In this document: positions 17,143-27,300 of the stretch, piece after piece
Position numbering within the stretch: the first letter of the stretch is position 1
Layout: the number at the start of each line of letters is the position of its first letter
NCBI GenBank assembly: GCA_013003535.1
Contig: JABDIY010000049.1
Span: 62,001 to 126,000 of the forward strand
Reading direction: 5' to 3'
Source: Acidimicrobiales bacterium
GTDB taxonomy: Bacteria > Actinomycetota > Acidimicrobiia > Acidimicrobiales > SZUA-35
Length of the DNA stretch: 64,000 nucleotides
The notes under the pieces: model-generated
The model's database searches: none
Told to the model about the DNA's origin: nothing
The model's input: the letters and a program-made list of their open reading frames with translations, nothing else
Translations under genes and position numbers: made by a program

Positions 17143-18693
17143 TCACTTCGTTCGAGCTCGAAGATTGCGACGCAAGATCTTGCCACTGGCCGACTTGGGA
17201 ATGGACTCCACGAACTCCACCTGGCGGACCTTCTTGTAGGAGGCCACATGTTCGGCAACGAACGACATGAGTTCTTCAGCGGAAGCCTCGGCGTCAGGTT
17301 TGAGGACCACGAACGCCTTGGGAAGTTCGCCCGCTTCGATGTCAGGGACTCCTACAACGGCAACGTCGGCAACCGCGGGATGCGTGACGATGAGCGCTTC
17401 GATCTCGGCGGGCGGAACCTGGAAGCCTTTGAATTTGATGAGCTCTTTCACCCGGTCGACGATGTACATGTGATCATTGGCGTCGATGCGAGCAACGTCG
17501 CCAGTGTGGAGCCAGCCGTCAGAGTCGATGGTGGCCGCTGTCGCCTCCGGATTATTGAGATACCCCTTCATCACTTGCGGGCCGCGAATCCACAGTTCTC
17601 CCTCGCCACCGGGACCTTGACTCGTCCCGTCCGGCGCCACGATTCGGCACTCGGTGTTCGGTGCGGTAACCCCGTTTGAGCCAGGGGTGACATCAGTACC
17701 CACGGTGGCGTGACTGATGGGGCTCAACTCGGTCATCCCATATCCCTGCACCACCACACAGCCCACCCGGGCCGCCGCCTCCTGCGCCAACTCAGCACCC
17801 AAAGGGGCCGCACCGCTGAAGATCTTACGGAGTGACGACACGTCAAATTGATCCACCAACGGACTCTTTGCCAGGCCCAGAATGATCGGCGGCACGGCGT
17901 AGAACTGCGTGACGCCATGCTCCTGGATCAGTGACAACGCCTGCTCCATATCGAAGCGCGGCATGGTGACAACCGTGACACCGCTGGCCAGCAGTCCGTT
18001 CATCAGAACCTGCATGCCATAGATGTGGAAAAACGGTAGAACTGCGAGCGCCACTTCGCCGGGTTCGTATTCCAGCATCGCATTGCTCTGAGCAAGGTTG
18101 GCAACGCAGTTGTAGTGGCTGAGCATCACGCCTTTGGGCAATCCGGTAGTACCCGAAGAATATGGTAAGACAACAATGTGTTCTTTCGGATCCACTGGGA
18201 TCTGACCGATCGGCGCAGCCATCAGCTCGGCGATGGACCGATGACCATCGACGGGTCCGATCGTGATCACCTCGTCCACTCCACTTCCCTCTAGCGCGGC
18301 CGCGGCGATATCGGCGAAAGGAGCGGCCGCAATCAACAACGTTGCGTTTGCGTCGTTGAGCTGAAAGCGAACTTCGTCAGCTCCGTAGACAGGATTAATT
18401 GTAGTGACCGTTCCACCGCTGACGGCAACAGCATGAAAGACGATGGTGTACTCAGGCATGTTGGGAGCCATCAGCCCAACCGTGATACCCGGGCCAACAC
18501 CCTCACCCGCCAGACCGCCGGCAAGGCTGTAAATTGCATCGGTCAGTTCCTTGAAGGTCCACGACCCTCCCGTTGCACCATCGATCATCGCCACCCGGCT
18601 CTCCGACGACTCATCTCCGAAAACGAAGGGAGTGAGGGCGGTGTCGGGAACGTCAACATCCGGCAACGGACTGCGGAACACGTGCTCTGGCAT
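17143..18693 (-). CDS. AMP-forming acyl-CoA synthetase, 4-coumarate-CoA-ligase-like
   Basis: A 516-residue ANL-superfamily ligase that activates a carboxylic acid through an acyl-adenylate and transfers it to CoA. The P-loop YSSGTTGLPKG is at about 178-188. Other motifs seen are GYGMTELSPISH, GELWIRGPQVMKGYLN, the GWLHTGDVARIDANDHMYIVDRVKELIKFKGFQVPPAEIE hinge and the C-terminal catalytic lysine in SASGKILRR. Together with the length, these place it with plant 4CL-like enzymes rather than long-chain FadD. The substrate is unknown; an aromatic or fatty acid is plausible. It is convergent with ligB. Confidence 0.9.
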   Translation of the reverse strand: MPEHVFRSPLPDVDVPDTALTPFVFGDESSESRVAMIDGATGGSWTFKELTDAIYSLAGGLAGEGVGPGITVGLMAPNMPEYTIVFHAVAVSGGTVTTINPVYGADEVRFQLNDANATLLIAAAPFADIAAAALEGSGVDEVITIGPVDGHRSIAELMAAPIGQIPVDPKEHIVVLPYSSGTTGLPKGVMLSHYNCVANLAQSNAMLEYEPGEVALAVLPFFHIYGMQVLMNGLLASGVTVVTMPRFDMEQALSLIQEHGVTQFYAVPPIILGLAKSPLVDQFDVSSLRKIFSGAAPLGAELAQEAAARVGCVVVQGYGMTELSPISHATVGTDVTPGSNGVTAPNTECRIVAPDGTSQGPGGEGELWIRGPQVMKGYLNNPEATAATIDSDGWLHTGDVARIDANDHMYIVDRVKELIKFKGFQVPPAEIEALIVTHPAVADVAVVGVPDIEAGELPKAFVVLKPDAEASAEELMSFVAEHVASYKKVRQVEFVESIPKSASGKILRRNLRARTK

Positions 18694-18773
18694 GTCAGCA
18701 GGTTAGGAGCTCAGGCCGTCGCTTGCTTCAGCGCGGCGGAAGGGGAGTCGGCGTTCACCGGTTAACTTCTTGC

Positions 18774-20162
18774 ATGAGATTCCTGGCACTAATTGTCGCT
18801 GCGACGGCTCTGGCGACCGCGTGTGCAGCGGACCAATCGAGCGATTCGAGACCTGAAGAAGCCAGCACCATCCCACCACTCCCGCCCGGCCAGGTGCAGG
18901 ACTTCGGAGAACCGCCAGAGTTGCGAGCAGGGCCACTGGCTCCGGAAGTGGTATCGGCCATAGCCCAGGTGTTCGGTCCGTCGCTCGAGGACGGCTTCTT
19001 CGATGTGGACGACCGATCCGCCTTTGACACGATGGGCGCCTCGGGCGACGTGCGAGTTGCATGGCTCCTCAGCGACCTCCTCCGATTCGTCTCCGGCGAA
19101 GACACCAGACCTCGTATTGCCCGGGCAGCCAGCGACGTCATGGGCAGAGACTTGGATGGCGACTGGCGGGCCGTTACCGACCATCTCATTGCATGGGATG
19201 TTCCCGCCCCGCCGAACTACTTCGCCCACAAGAAGCTGCTGTACACCCTCGTCTCGCCAGCCTGGGAGCCCTTTTTCGATGAAACCAGCACTGTCGACTG
19301 GCGGCTGATCAGCTGGGGTGGAGTCTTCATCGACGACCAACCATTCAATGAAACCAGTGGAGACTGTCAACGCTGCATTCCGGCAATCGACAATCCGATC
19401 GTCACCGATGCGGCTGGGGGAGGCTGGTACCCAGACGAACGGGTGGTGTTCGGTGTGGAAATCAACGGCGAGGCCAGGGCGTATCCCAAACACATCATGG
19501 AGATCAGAGAGCTGGTGAACGATTCGTTGGGAGAGCGCGATTTCGGAATGCCCTACTGCACGCTCTGCGGTGCGGCACAGGTCTTCTTCACCGACGAAGT
19601 CGACGGGTTCGACCGACCCATCCTTCGAACCTCAGGCCTATTGAGCCGATCGAACAAGGTGATGTTCGATCTCAACACGAAAAGCGTTTTCGACACGTTC
19701 CTGGGTGAAGCGGTCACTGGCCCCTTGGCCGACGCCGGCGTCGTACTCCCCCAGGCGAACGTCGTGACCACCACCTGGGGTGCGTGGAAAGCCGAGCACC
19801 CGAACACCACGATCCTGGCCGAGGAATTGGATCTGGGCCGTGGCTTCGATCCGCTACGCGGCCGCGATGACGACGGGCCGATCTTCCCGATTGGAGAAGT
19901 CGACAGTCGGCTCCCGGCCCAAGAAAAAGTCCTCGGCGTGATCTCTCCCGAAACCGGTCAGGCTATTGCGTTCCACGTTGTTAGCGCCGTGGCTTTTCTG
20001 GCCAACGGCGAAACCATCGACATCGATGGGATTTCAATTGTTTCCTCGGGAAGTGGAGTCGAAGCCGTCAACGCTGAAGGCGATGACCTCGGGGGCCACG
20101 AAGCCTTCTGGTTCGCTTGGTCCCAGTTCAATCCCGCCACCCAGCTCTGGCCGCCATCGTGA
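18774..20162 (+). CDS. DUF3179-domain lipoprotein
   Basis: A 462-residue predicted lipoprotein. From ATG 18774 the N-terminus is MRFLALIVAATALATAC, with a lipobox ending at Cys17, followed by a Ser/Asp/Glu/Pro-rich linker. The DUF3179 core is visible in the YPKHIMEIRELVND segment and the two-cysteine motif FGMPYCTLCGAAQVF, followed by SKNV-like SRSNKVMFDLNTKSVF. A further motif at about residue 210 (GDCQRCIPAIDNPIV) adds another two cysteines. The function of the family is not known. The ORF track begins 51 nt earlier, before the signal peptide. Confidence 0.85.
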   Translation: MRFLALIVAATALATACAADQSSDSRPEEASTIPPLPPGQVQDFGEPPELRAGPLAPEVVSAIAQVFGPSLEDGFFDVDDRSAFDTMGASGDVRVAWLLSDLLRFVSGEDTRPRIARAASDVMGRDLDGDWRAVTDHLIAWDVPAPPNYFAHKKLLYTLVSPAWEPFFDETSTVDWRLISWGGVFIDDQPFNETSGDCQRCIPAIDNPIVTDAAGGGWYPDERVVFGVEINGEARAYPKHIMEIRELVNDSLGERDFGMPYCTLCGAAQVFFTDEVDGFDRPILRTSGLLSRSNKVMFDLNTKSVFDTFLGEAVTGPLADAGVVLPQANVVTTTWGAWKAEHPNTTILAEELDLGRGFDPLRGRDDDGPIFPIGEVDSRLPAQEKVLGVISPETGQAIAFHVVSAVAFLANGETIDIDGISIVSSGSGVEAVNAEGDDLGGHEAFWFAWSQFNPATQLWPPS

Positions 20163-20175
20163 CCACGATTTCGGG

Positions 20176-20979
20176 TCAAGCAGAATGTTCAGGGGGGCGC
20201 GGAAGCAGCGAAAGTTGGCGGGACTGGGCCACGAGAGTTCCAGTGGCGTCCCACATCAGCCCATCCTCCTCCACAAAACCCTCGCTCACGAAACGAGAGG
20301 AGAAATGACACTGGAGCCACCCGGGGGCTGGCCGCTTTCTGACGTGCACGGTCAGCTCGAGTGTGGGCACCCATGCCATACCGATAGCGCTGTTGAAGAT
20401 GGTGGGCGGGAATGCATCTGAGGCCAGAAGAAGGCCGATGGAGTCCCAGGGCTCATCGTTGATGAGTTTTAGCCAACCCCGCATGAGCAAGTTGCCGGAC
20501 GGGGCATGGTAGAAGTTGTCGTCGGGATGCAACCGAAGGTCTACGTTGCTCATGAATTTCGGGGGAAAGGTCTCGCCCGCCTCTACCCGTTGGCATTCGT
20601 CAGGGTGAGGAAACAACGGGCGCTCGCCAATAGTCATCGTTCTCTGGTCGTTCGACGAATCACTCAAGTCCGTGAAGGTACCGAGCGCAGAGATCAACGG
20701 TTTGGCGGCTGCAACCGTGGCGCGGACGGTTGTGAAACGCCGACCGATCTTGACTAATTCAGCACTGACCGTCACCGGTCCTTCCTGACCGGGGCGAAGA
20801 AAATGGCCCGTGATCGAAGTGACATCGTGCCGATCAGCGGTACCGGCCATGGCCCTCCCCGCAAGGGCTAAGAGGTATCCGCCGTTGGCGTTGCCAACAA
20901 TGTCCCAGTCCGGCGCAATCGCACCAGCCCAGGTACCGGGTTCCGACTCGGTCATAGCGGTGGCACCAGCGAAACTCAC
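20176..20979 (-). CDS. Acyl-CoA thioesterase-like (TesB-type double hotdog) protein
   Basis: A 267-residue protein related to the TesB-like thioesterases of Actinobacteria, which have two hotdog folds. Features are WDIVGNANGGYLLALAGRA in the first hotdog (with an Asn/Gly-rich turn), SITGHFLRPGQEGPV, TVRATV, and in the second half NSAIGMAWVPTLELTVHVRKRP and EEDGLMWDATGTLVAQSRQLSLLP. These fit acyl-CoA hydrolysis in lipid metabolism. The substrate is unknown. It is divergent from the MscS gene with about 95 nt between, and nearly touches the DUF3179 gene at its 3' end. Confidence 0.8.
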   Translation of the reverse strand: MSFAGATAMTESEPGTWAGAIAPDWDIVGNANGGYLLALAGRAMAGTADRHDVTSITGHFLRPGQEGPVTVSAELVKIGRRFTTVRATVAAAKPLISALGTFTDLSDSSNDQRTMTIGERPLFPHPDECQRVEAGETFPPKFMSNVDLRLHPDDNFYHAPSGNLLMRGWLKLINDEPWDSIGLLLASDAFPPTIFNSAIGMAWVPTLELTVHVRKRPAPGWLQCHFSSRFVSEGFVEEDGLMWDATGTLVAQSRQLSLLPRPPEHSA

Positions 20980-21074
20980 CCCGGCATACTAGAGCCCTCC
21001 CCGGCTGCTGCTGCCACATGACTGGTCTCTTGCATGAACCGGGGGGCGATGGCTGTCGAATCTACGATTGGGTA

Positions 21075-22082
21075 ATGCCTGACGAGCTTCTCGATCTGAC
21101 CACCGCCTGTGGCACCCGCCCCGGCTTGTTCTGTGAGTGGGTCTACAACCAAACCGACAGTGACGCGGCTGCACGAATCGCCACCTGGTTGGTGGATCGG
21201 CCGCTGCGAATCTTCCTGATCATCATGGTTGCCTGGTTCATCCGCAAGATGCTCCATCGGACCATCGACCGTTTTGAACGTCGGGTGGCCGAACGATCCC
21301 CGCTCCTGCGAGACGCGCCGCTGCCCGACGATGTCTCCACCGTCACCGGTCGCCGAGCTCTCCGGGAACACACCCTGGCAGCCAGGGCGAAGCAACGAGC
21401 CGTCACAATCGGCGCAGTTCTTCGGAGCTCGGTCTCGCTGGCCGTGTTCCTCCTCGGCGGGCTCTTGGTGCTGAGCGAACTGGATTTGAACCTAGCACCG
21501 CTCATCGCCAGCGCCGGAATCGCCGGCCTTGCCATCGGCTTCGGTGCCCAGAGCATGGTCAAGGATTTCCTGGCCGGGATGTTCATCATCCTCGAGGATC
21601 AGTTTGGCGTCGGCGACATCGTTGACACCGGGTTGGCAACCGGCAAGATCGAGGAGGTCTCGCTCCGGACCACCCGACTCCGGGACCAGTCAGGCACCTT
21701 GTGGATCGTCCCGAACGGCGAGATCAGCCGAGTCGGCAACACCAGCCAGTTGTGGAGCAACGCCGTGATCGACGTAGAGGTGGCCTACGACACCGATCTC
21801 GACTACGCCATCGCCACCATCAAGAGGACGCTGGATGCCATTTGGCAAAGCGACGAACCCGACGCCACCGTCATCGCCGAGCCCAACGTTCTGGGAGTTG
21901 AACGAATGGGCGACTCCTCGGTGGTCATCCGGGCCGTGGTGAAGTGTGAGCCGGCCGAGCAATGGGTGATGGGCCGGATTGCAAGGAAGAAAATCAAGGA
22001 AGCGCTCGACGAGGCCGGGATCGAGATCCCCTTCCCCCAACGAACCATATGGATTCGCAACGAAGCAGGCTCCGCTGCCTGA
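21075..22082 (+). CDS. Small-conductance mechanosensitive channel family (MscS)
   Basis: A 335-residue MscS-family protein. A first membrane segment is at about 45-62 (PLRIFLIIMVAWFI), a second at about 118-140 (SVSLAVFLLGGLLVLSEL), and the pore helix TM3 is the Gly/Ala-rich SAGIAGLAIGFGAQSMVKDFLAGMFIILEDQFGVGDIV, the family signature. The beta domain follows with TTRLRDQSGTLWIVPNGEISRVGN. I prefer ATG 21075 (MPDELLDLT); the track starts earlier at 21018. The channel would release solutes on membrane tension. Confidence 0.92.
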   Translation: MPDELLDLTTACGTRPGLFCEWVYNQTDSDAAARIATWLVDRPLRIFLIIMVAWFIRKMLHRTIDRFERRVAERSPLLRDAPLPDDVSTVTGRRALREHTLAARAKQRAVTIGAVLRSSVSLAVFLLGGLLVLSELDLNLAPLIASAGIAGLAIGFGAQSMVKDFLAGMFIILEDQFGVGDIVDTGLATGKIEEVSLRTTRLRDQSGTLWIVPNGEISRVGNTSQLWSNAVIDVEVAYDTDLDYAIATIKRTLDAIWQSDEPDATVIAEPNVLGVERMGDSSVVIRAVVKCEPAEQWVMGRIARKKIKEALDEAGIEIPFPQRTIWIRNEAGSAA

Positions 22083-22150
22083 ACTGAAACTGAACGGGCC
22101 AAGACCTGTGCTCTTGCAGGAGAAGGGCGCCCTGTGTCACATTCGATGAC

Positions 22151-23197
22151 ATGACTCCTGGCGGATCGAAACGAAACCTTCGGCGGGGCCTCGTGGTGGG
22201 AGCAGGCATTGCACTCATCGGCACCTCGCTCGTCATCTCCCGCGAGCCCCTCTTCTTGTTGGCGCTCCTTTTCGTGTTGGTGGTGCCGTTCGAGAAGTGG
22301 ATGCCTCGCCATCCCGAGCAGAAAATCAGACGAAAAGAACTCGGCACCGACATGGCCCATGGCATCGTGGCCCCCCTCGTTGCCCCACTGGGCGTGTTCG
22401 TGGCGGTGACAATCGGTGCCCTCAGCCTCGGCTGGCTGCCAGGTCTGGCACTCCGTCCGTTGGTGTCCATGCTGCCCGGCTGGGCATCGATGATCCTGGG
22501 AGTTTTCCTCTTTGATGCCCTGATCTATTGGACTCACCGTTTCAGCCATGAAGTGTCGTTCCTGTGGCGCTTCCACGCCGTTCACCACAGCACCGAAACG
22601 CTCGATTGGGTTTCCGGTCTTCGCCAGCATCCCTTCGACGGGGTCATCCTCGCCCCCGCTTTTGCATTTCTACTGGGAGCCGGGTTCACCGGCCAGTATG
22701 CGGGCGTCCTCACCGTGGTCCAGATCCTCACCGGGATCTTCCTTCACGCCAACGTCCGCTGGCGGCTTCGGCCCCTCCACAAGTTGATTATCACGCCGGA
22801 GTTCCACCATTGGCACCACACCAACGAACCGAAGGCGATCCACAGCAACTATTCGGTGTTCCTTCCGATTTGGGATCTGATCTTCGGCACCTACTTCATG
22901 CCATCCAATCGGCGGCCTCAGACCTATGGCATCAATGAGCACATGCCAGCGGGAGTTGCAGCGCAGATGTTGTGGCCGCTCCGAGGAATGGGCAACCCGA
23001 TCAGAATCCTGGTGAGCAGCATGCGGCATCCCATTCGATCGGTGAAATGGTTGGCCCGCTGGATACGAACGCTCATGGCTGAGATGAAGCGCACGGCATT
23101 TCGCCCTACCAAGAACGTCGTAGGTGTCGTGCCGCACCCACCAACGCCACCAGTGACCTCCGTACGCCAAGCTGATCTCGTAGGCAGCGGTTCATAG
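22151..23197 (+). CDS. Sterol desaturase / fatty acid hydroxylase superfamily protein
   Basis: A 348-residue membrane-bound di-iron oxygenase. The eight-histidine pattern is clear: HRFSH (about 130), HAVHH (about 143-147) and EFHHWHHT (about 217-223). N-terminal hydrophobic helices (GLVVGAGIALIGTSLVI, PLFLLALLFVLVVP, IVAPLVAPLGVFVAVTIGAL) and a C-terminal basic tail complete the protein. Bacterial members hydroxylate or desaturate carotenoids, hopanoids or fatty acids; the substrate here cannot be told. Confidence 0.9.
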   Translation: MTPGGSKRNLRRGLVVGAGIALIGTSLVISREPLFLLALLFVLVVPFEKWMPRHPEQKIRRKELGTDMAHGIVAPLVAPLGVFVAVTIGALSLGWLPGLALRPLVSMLPGWASMILGVFLFDALIYWTHRFSHEVSFLWRFHAVHHSTETLDWVSGLRQHPFDGVILAPAFAFLLGAGFTGQYAGVLTVVQILTGIFLHANVRWRLRPLHKLIITPEFHHWHHTNEPKAIHSNYSVFLPIWDLIFGTYFMPSNRRPQTYGINEHMPAGVAAQMLWPLRGMGNPIRILVSSMRHPIRSVKWLARWIRTLMAEMKRTAFRPTKNVVGVVPHPPTPPVTSVRQADLVGSGS

Positions 23198-23238
23198 GTC
23201 TCAACGTCAGCCAGGCCTCGGAGGCTTCGGAGTGGCGG

Positions 23239-23321
23239 TGCCCGGGGTGGGACTCGAACCCACACGCCCTTGCGGGCCGAGGTGTTTAAGACCTCTGCGT
23301 CTGCCATTCCGCCACCCGGGC
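23239..23321 (-). tRNA. tRNA-Leu (anticodon TAA)
   Basis: The minus strand gives acceptor GCCCGGG, D-arm GCGGAATGGCAGACGC, anticodon arm GAGGT-CTTAAAC-ACCTC with TAA, a long variable arm GCCCGCAAGGGC as in class II tRNAs, the T-arm GTGGGTTCGAGTCCCAC, acceptor CCCGGGC and discriminator A. CCA is not encoded (ACCG follows). It reads UUA codons, rare in this GC-rich DNA. A weak -10-like TATCAT lies upstream on the minus strand. The track ORF 22924..23331 is a shadow of this gene. Confidence 0.96.
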
Positions 23322-23364
23322 AAGTGGTCACACAAATGATACGACGTCTGGTAGAACTTGGTCG

Positions 23365-24306
23365 ATGGGATTGCGGGGCGTCGGTGCGGGACTGACGTTC
23401 AGCGTTTTCATCGTCGCCTGCTCATCCGGGAACGGGCTCGCTGGGCCAACCTCATCGCTTTCCGCGACCACCCCGATCACCACTGGTACACCGGAGACAA
23501 CCGATACCACTGCGACCCCGCCGACCTCTGCCATCCCAACCACCACACTGCCCCCGGTGGTGCCGCCCGAAGGGTACGAACTCGTCTGGCGAGATGAGTT
23601 CAACGAGACCGCGCTGAATACAGCCTTGTGGACAATCGAAAACAGTACATTCGGTGAGGGCAACAACGAGCTGCATTGCTACACGCCCGCCAACGTCAGC
23701 GTTGCCAACGATGTTCTCGCCATCACCGCTACCGAGAACCAGACAACCTGCCCCAGAAACAAGGTCCGAGACTACGCCTCGGGAATGGTTCATACACGGG
23801 ACACGGCGGCTTTTCGGTACGCCTGGTTCGAGATTCGCGCCAAAGTGCCGGCCGGCCAAGGTCTCTGGCCAGCAATCTGGCTATCGCCTAATGATGACAC
23901 GTATGGCCTGTGGCCCAAAAGTGGCGAGATTGATCTCATGGAATTGAGAGGCCAGAACCCCACTGTGGCCAGAGTGAACTTTCACTACGCCGGAAGTGAC
24001 GGCGGCAGAGAACAATCACCGAGGGACATCGAGGCCGACGGCGAAGGCTTCCACGAAGCATTCCACACCTTTGCCCTGCGCTGGACTGACCAGGGAATCA
24101 CGTGGTTCATCGATGGCGTTGAGGTGCATTCTGTCAACAACTGGAACAGCGAGGCCGGCCCGTTCCCGGCCCCCTTCGATCAGAGATTCTTTCTCCGTCT
24201 CAATCTTGCCGTGGGCGGCAACTTTCCCGGCCCCCCCGACGACACCACCCCATGGCCGGCCGTGATGGAGGTCGACTACGTGCGAGTCTTCCAGTCCTTT
24301 CCGTGA
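23365..24306 (+). CDS. GH16 family glycoside hydrolase, lipoprotein
   Basis: A 313-residue predicted lipoprotein: the N-terminus ends in the lipobox FIVAC (Cys19), followed by a Ser/Thr/Pro-rich linker (about 25-70). The catalytic domain is a GH16 jelly roll with the signature [10 protein letters not shown], giving Glu188 (nucleophile), Asp190 and Glu193 (acid/base). The [20 protein letters not shown] strand is typical of laminarinase-like beta-1,3-glucanases. It probably breaks down beta-glucan outside the cytoplasm. The GH57 gene follows on the same strand. Confidence 0.93.
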   Translation: MGLRGVGAGLTFSVFIVACSSGNGLAGPTSSLSATTPITTGTPETTDTTATPPTSAIPTTTLPPVVPPEGYELVWRDEFNETALNTALWTIENSTFGEGNNELHCYTPANVSVANDVLAITATENQTTCPRNKVRDYASGMVHTRDTAAFRYAWFEIRAKVPAGQGLWPAIWLSPNDDTYGLWPKSGEIDLMELRGQNPTVARVNFHYAGSDGGREQSPRDIEADGEGFHEAFHTFALRWTDQGITWFIDGVEVHSVNNWNSEAGPFPAPFDQRFFLRLNLAVGGNFPGPPDDTTPWPAVMEVDYVRVFQSFP

Positions 24307-24394
24307 TTCTGAAGAGTTCTGGAGCGGGACCACCCCTGACTCGGGAGCAGAACCGCCACGACTACGCTGACAACCGGTTCTAGAGGTCCCCACC

Positions 24395-27300
24395 ATGAAA
24401 ACACTGCTCACTCTCCTACTCACGTTCACTCTTGTGGCGTCGGCCTGTTCCAGTGACGACGACTCCGGCACCACCGCCAGCACGCCGCGCCCCACAACTT
24501 CCAACACCGAAGACGAACCCGTTGGACAGATCGACAGCGAAGGGGAACTGGTTATACCCGAGGAAGACCTGCCGGATATCGAGGTGGCCCTGATCTGGCA
24601 CCAGCATCAACCCAACTACCCCGAGATCGACGGCTCGATCAGCCGGCCCTGGGTCCGCCTGCACGCTTCAAAAGACTATGTCGACATGGCCAGCCTGATC
24701 GAAGAATTCCCGGACCTACGCCTCACCATCAACCTCACTCCGGTCCTCATGAACCAGCTTGTGGACTTGGAGGCCGGAGCCAACGACATCTACGAAAACG
24801 TCGCCCGGACCCCAGCGGAGGAGCTCACGCCCACCGAACGACGGTTCCTCGTCGACCGCTTCTTCGACATCAGCAGTCAAATTGTCGAACGGTCCGATCG
24901 CTATGAAGATCTGCGCGAACTTCGAGACACCGGCGGCGCGTTCTCTGATCAGGACCTCCGTGACCTGCGAACGCTTTTCCACCTGGGGTGGATCGATCCG
25001 GAGATCGTAGAGGAGAATCCGACGCTGAAGTCCCTGCGAGATGACGACAGGGGCTTCACCGACCAGGACACCATCGCCGTGCTGGATGCCATCGATAACC
25101 TCGTCGCCCAAGTGATCCCCACCCACGCTGATCTTTGGAACTCAGGCCAGCTCGAGGTCATCACCTCCCCATTGGCCCACCCGATCCTGCCGCTCATCGC
25201 CGACACCGATCTGGCCCGGCCGGGAGACCCCACGGCGATACTGCCGCGAGCCAACTTCCGTGAATACGGAGACGCCCAGCTCCAGGTTGAACGTGGCCTC
25301 GCTCGGGCCAATGAGCTCTTGGGACAAACGCCCAACGGTATGTGGCCTGGCGAGGGGGCCGTAGCGCAGGCGATCATGCCAATCTTCGCCGAGAACGGTG
25401 TGAGCTGGGTCGGCACGGGAGAAGATGTTCTGGCCAAGAGTCTTGACAACGGAGGTTTCAGCCGGGACGCCAACGACACCGTCATAGACGCTGAAGTTCT
25501 CTACAAGCCCTACCGGGTCGCCACCCGGCAGGGAGATGTCAACATGTTCTTCCGTGATCTACGGCTTTCCGACCTCATCGGGTTCGAGTATTCGGGACGG
25601 GAGGCCGAAGAGGCCGCCGATGACCTTCTCACCCGAATCAACGACATTCGAATTCAACTGGCCCGGGGCGGCGTAACCGCCGATACCGACACAACGCCGC
25701 TCGTGACCCTGATCATCGACGGGGAAAACGCATGGGAGAACTACCCGAACGACGGGCGGGACTTCTTGCGGGCGATGTACAACCGATTCACCACCACAGA
25801 GTGGCTCAAGACCACCACGCCCTCGGAATTCTTGGAGAACCACCCCGACGATGTTGGCGAGCTTGATGAAGTCTTTCCTGCGGCCTGGTTCTCTCCCAAC
25901 TTCGCAACCTGGATCGGAGAGGCTGAGGAAGCTCGAGCATGGGAGCTGCTTCGGAGCACGCGCCAAGACCTTCGCACCGCCGAGCGGCGAGGCACCTCAA
26001 CAGCGGCACAGCTGGCGGTGGCTACCGATCTGATGCTTTCTGCGGAAGGCTCGGACTGGTTCTGGTGGTACGGCGACGACCAGGACTCTGGCGACGATCG
26101 CTACTTCGACAGAGCGTATCGAGAACTGCTCGGCCAGGTCTATGACGCCCTCGGTCAAGCGAGGCCCCGTTGGGTTTCGGTTCCCATAATTCCAGACCCC
26201 CGAGTAGTTCCGGTATCTTCCTCCGGCGAGCCAGTCACGGTGGTGATCGACGGTAACCCGTCAGACTTCGCCGACGCCACCACGTTCGATTTCACCGCCG
26301 ACGGCGACGTGATCTCCCGTATGGCTGTGGCTGTCGACGCTGACCGCGTGGGCCTTTATTTCGATGGCGGCTACGAGAACGGCATGGACCTCTACCTGGG
26401 GACGCCGGGCGGGACCAGCAGAAGAGGTACAACGATTGATGATCGATTCGTGCTCGGATTCGACGCCACGCACCTCATTCGTTGGTCCGAAGCCGACGGG
26501 GCTTGTATCTCCAGCACACTTGCGCCGGAATCGATCATTGATTCCTACCCAAACCAGTGTGATGTGATCGAATCGGCGCTGTCTGCATCGGGCCTCGAGT
26601 TGGCGATCCCCGTCGAGACGCTCGGCTCGCTTACCGTGGGTGACAAGGTTTTCATTCGGATTCAAACCGGATCCTCGCTCACGCCCTCAGCGGGGCCGGC
26701 CGAGGTCCCGATTCCCGACATCGCCGGGTTTACCGAGATACGAGTATTGCCCGATCCCAAGAACGACGATTACGGTCCCGGTTTCTACACCTACCCCACC
26801 GACAACGTGTTCACTCCGGGGAGCTATGATCTGCTCGAGGTGGTGGTGGGGGAAAGCGGCGAAGGCGCGGACGGCGACTACGTCTTCTCGTTTCTCTTCG
26901 ACGCCCCGATCCGGAACCCCTGGAACTCCCCCACCGGTCTGAGTATCCAATCGATCGACTTGTACCTGGACTACGATCCCGGTGCTGGCACCGGAGCGAA
27001 AGCACTGCTGGACGGTCGCAACGCTGAACTTGGTGACAACGCCGGATGGGAAGTGGCCCTGGCACTCGAGGGCTGGGATCGAGCCATCGCTACACCCAAC
27101 CCCAACGGTACGTACCAAGAGAACGACACCGGCATCAACCTCACGGTCCGGGCCGAGCAAGGACTCGTGACCGCGCGCGTCGCAAAGGCCTCCCTACCGG
27201 CAGGGCTCAACCTCGAAAGAGCCGGGATAGCGGTAGCGATACTCAGCCAGGAGGGGTTCCCCAGTCCCGGGGTCCGCCGGGTGCGAGATGTGGCGGCTAC

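Noticed and set aside
17116-17150. Repeated TCACGATCACT between ligB and the acyl-CoA ligase
   Set aside because: Only two 11-nt copies, one inside coding DNA; no further sign of a site or element.
21803-22630. Minus-strand ORF of 275 residues
   Set aside because: Antisense to the MscS and sterol-desaturase genes, both with clear motifs.
22924-23331. Minus-strand ORF of 135 residues starting in tRNA-Leu
   Set aside because: Typical spurious frame across a tRNA gene ([10 protein letters not shown]-like translation).
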